Assembly (NCBI GenBank): GCA_913049555.1
Contig: CAJWYM010000008.1
Span: 1 to 63,332, forward strand
Reading direction: 5' to 3'
DNA length: 63,332 nucleotides
Origin: an uncultured Opitutia bacterium
GTDB lineage: Bacteria > Verrucomicrobiota > Verrucomicrobiia > Opitutales > CAJWYM01
Part shown: one piece after another, positions 63,190-63,332 of the stretch
How the letters are laid out: each line of letters begins with the position of its first letter
How positions within the stretch are numbered: the first letter of the stretch is position 1
Notes under the pieces: model-generated
What the model was told of the DNA's origin: nothing
What the model saw: the letters and a program-made list of their open reading frames with translations, nothing else
Database searches by the model: none
Translations under genes and position numbers: made by a program

Positions 63190-63332
63190 ATGAACTACTC
63201 CACGCATCCATCAAGCGGAATTCAACCTTTGAAACCGATTGGTTTTAAACAACCGACCCAATCCAATCTGTTGGCTGCTAAAAAAGGGGCTTATTGGATC
63301 CCTGACAATAATAAAGATTTTTCAGATCAACC
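63190..63332 (+). CDS. Start of an open frame, possibly fliK (partial, 3' end outside window)
   Basis: From ATG 63190 the frame stays open to the right edge (47 codons). The visible part (MNYSTHPSSGIQPLKPIG) is polar, rich in Ser, Pro, Gln and Asn, and unstructured. In flagellar operons the hook-length protein FliK commonly follows here and has such a start. Too little sequence to decide. Confidence 0.5.
   Translation, partial: MNYSTHPSSGIQPLKPIGFKQPTQSNLLAAKKGAYWIPDNNKDFSDQ

Noticed and set aside
1-63332. CRISPR arrays, tRNA/rRNA genes, insertion sequences, phage integrases
   Set aside because: I looked for spaced direct repeats, tRNA-like cloverleaf ends and transposase motifs and found none; absence by eye is not proof for small RNA genes.

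Overview
The window looks like an AT-rich (roughly 38-40% GC by eye) chromosomal segment of a marine, flagellated member of the Verrucomicrobiota, probably Opitutales/Puniceicoccales-like. This is an inference from gene content: a verrucomicrobial/planctomycete-type ECF sigma plus FecR pair, sulfatases, DUF1080, ThuA and PVC-type cytochrome proteins, a PAS-AraC regulator, and secreted proteins with Asn-x-Gly-Gln-Leu-Lys repeats. No rRNA, tRNA, CRISPR array, transposase or integrase was recognised.

Layout. (1) 1-1863, minus: ECF sigma factor and a FecR-like membrane protein that runs off the left edge. (2) 2182-19134: a glycan-use island with three sulfatases, a GH2 enzyme, a DUF1080 protein, a sugar epimerase-like TIM barrel, a large PVC-type haem/HEAT protein, a ThuA-like protein, an MFS transporter and two AraC-type regulators. 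It is best read as uptake and dismantling of a sulfated polysaccharide. (3) 19463-25588, plus: a tight four-gene cassette of secreted modular proteins (calcium-loop, LamG-like, tail-fibre-like and parvulin modules), the least explained part of the window. (4) 25877-28107: two glycosyltransferases. (5) 28530-35900, minus: assimilatory nitrate reduction, with NirA-type nitrite reductase, CysJ-like flavoprotein, a fused iron-sulfur/membrane-anchor subunit and NasA. (6) 36515-42911, minus: DUF3108 protein, glycogen phosphorylase, exonuclease III and acetolactate synthase. (7) 43836-47227: a probable iron-homeostasis group with a small ferredoxin, DUF3793 protein, DtxR-type repressor, flavodoxin and a divergent HemS-like protein. 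(8) 47599-52196, plus: a SNF2 ATPase overlapping a helicase-associated partner. (9) 52371-55907, minus: a Lys-rich secreted protein, an HDOD protein, a Ser-rich protein and a PAS histidine kinase. (10) 56079 to the right edge, plus: flgB-flgC-fliE-fliF-fliG-fliH-fliI-fliJ-motE-like and the start of a possible fliK.

Main new points: a near-perfect sigma-54 promoter immediately before flgB, which moves the flgB start and implies an almost leaderless mRNA; an exact 67-residue repeat with one Cys per unit in a secreted protein ending in a parvulin-like domain; a shared N-terminal motif on the nitrite reductase and its presumed flavoprotein donor, suggesting a docking helix; the SNF2 plus helicase-associated pair; and a DtxR-like operator before the ferredoxin. 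All family names come from reading the translations; no database search was run.
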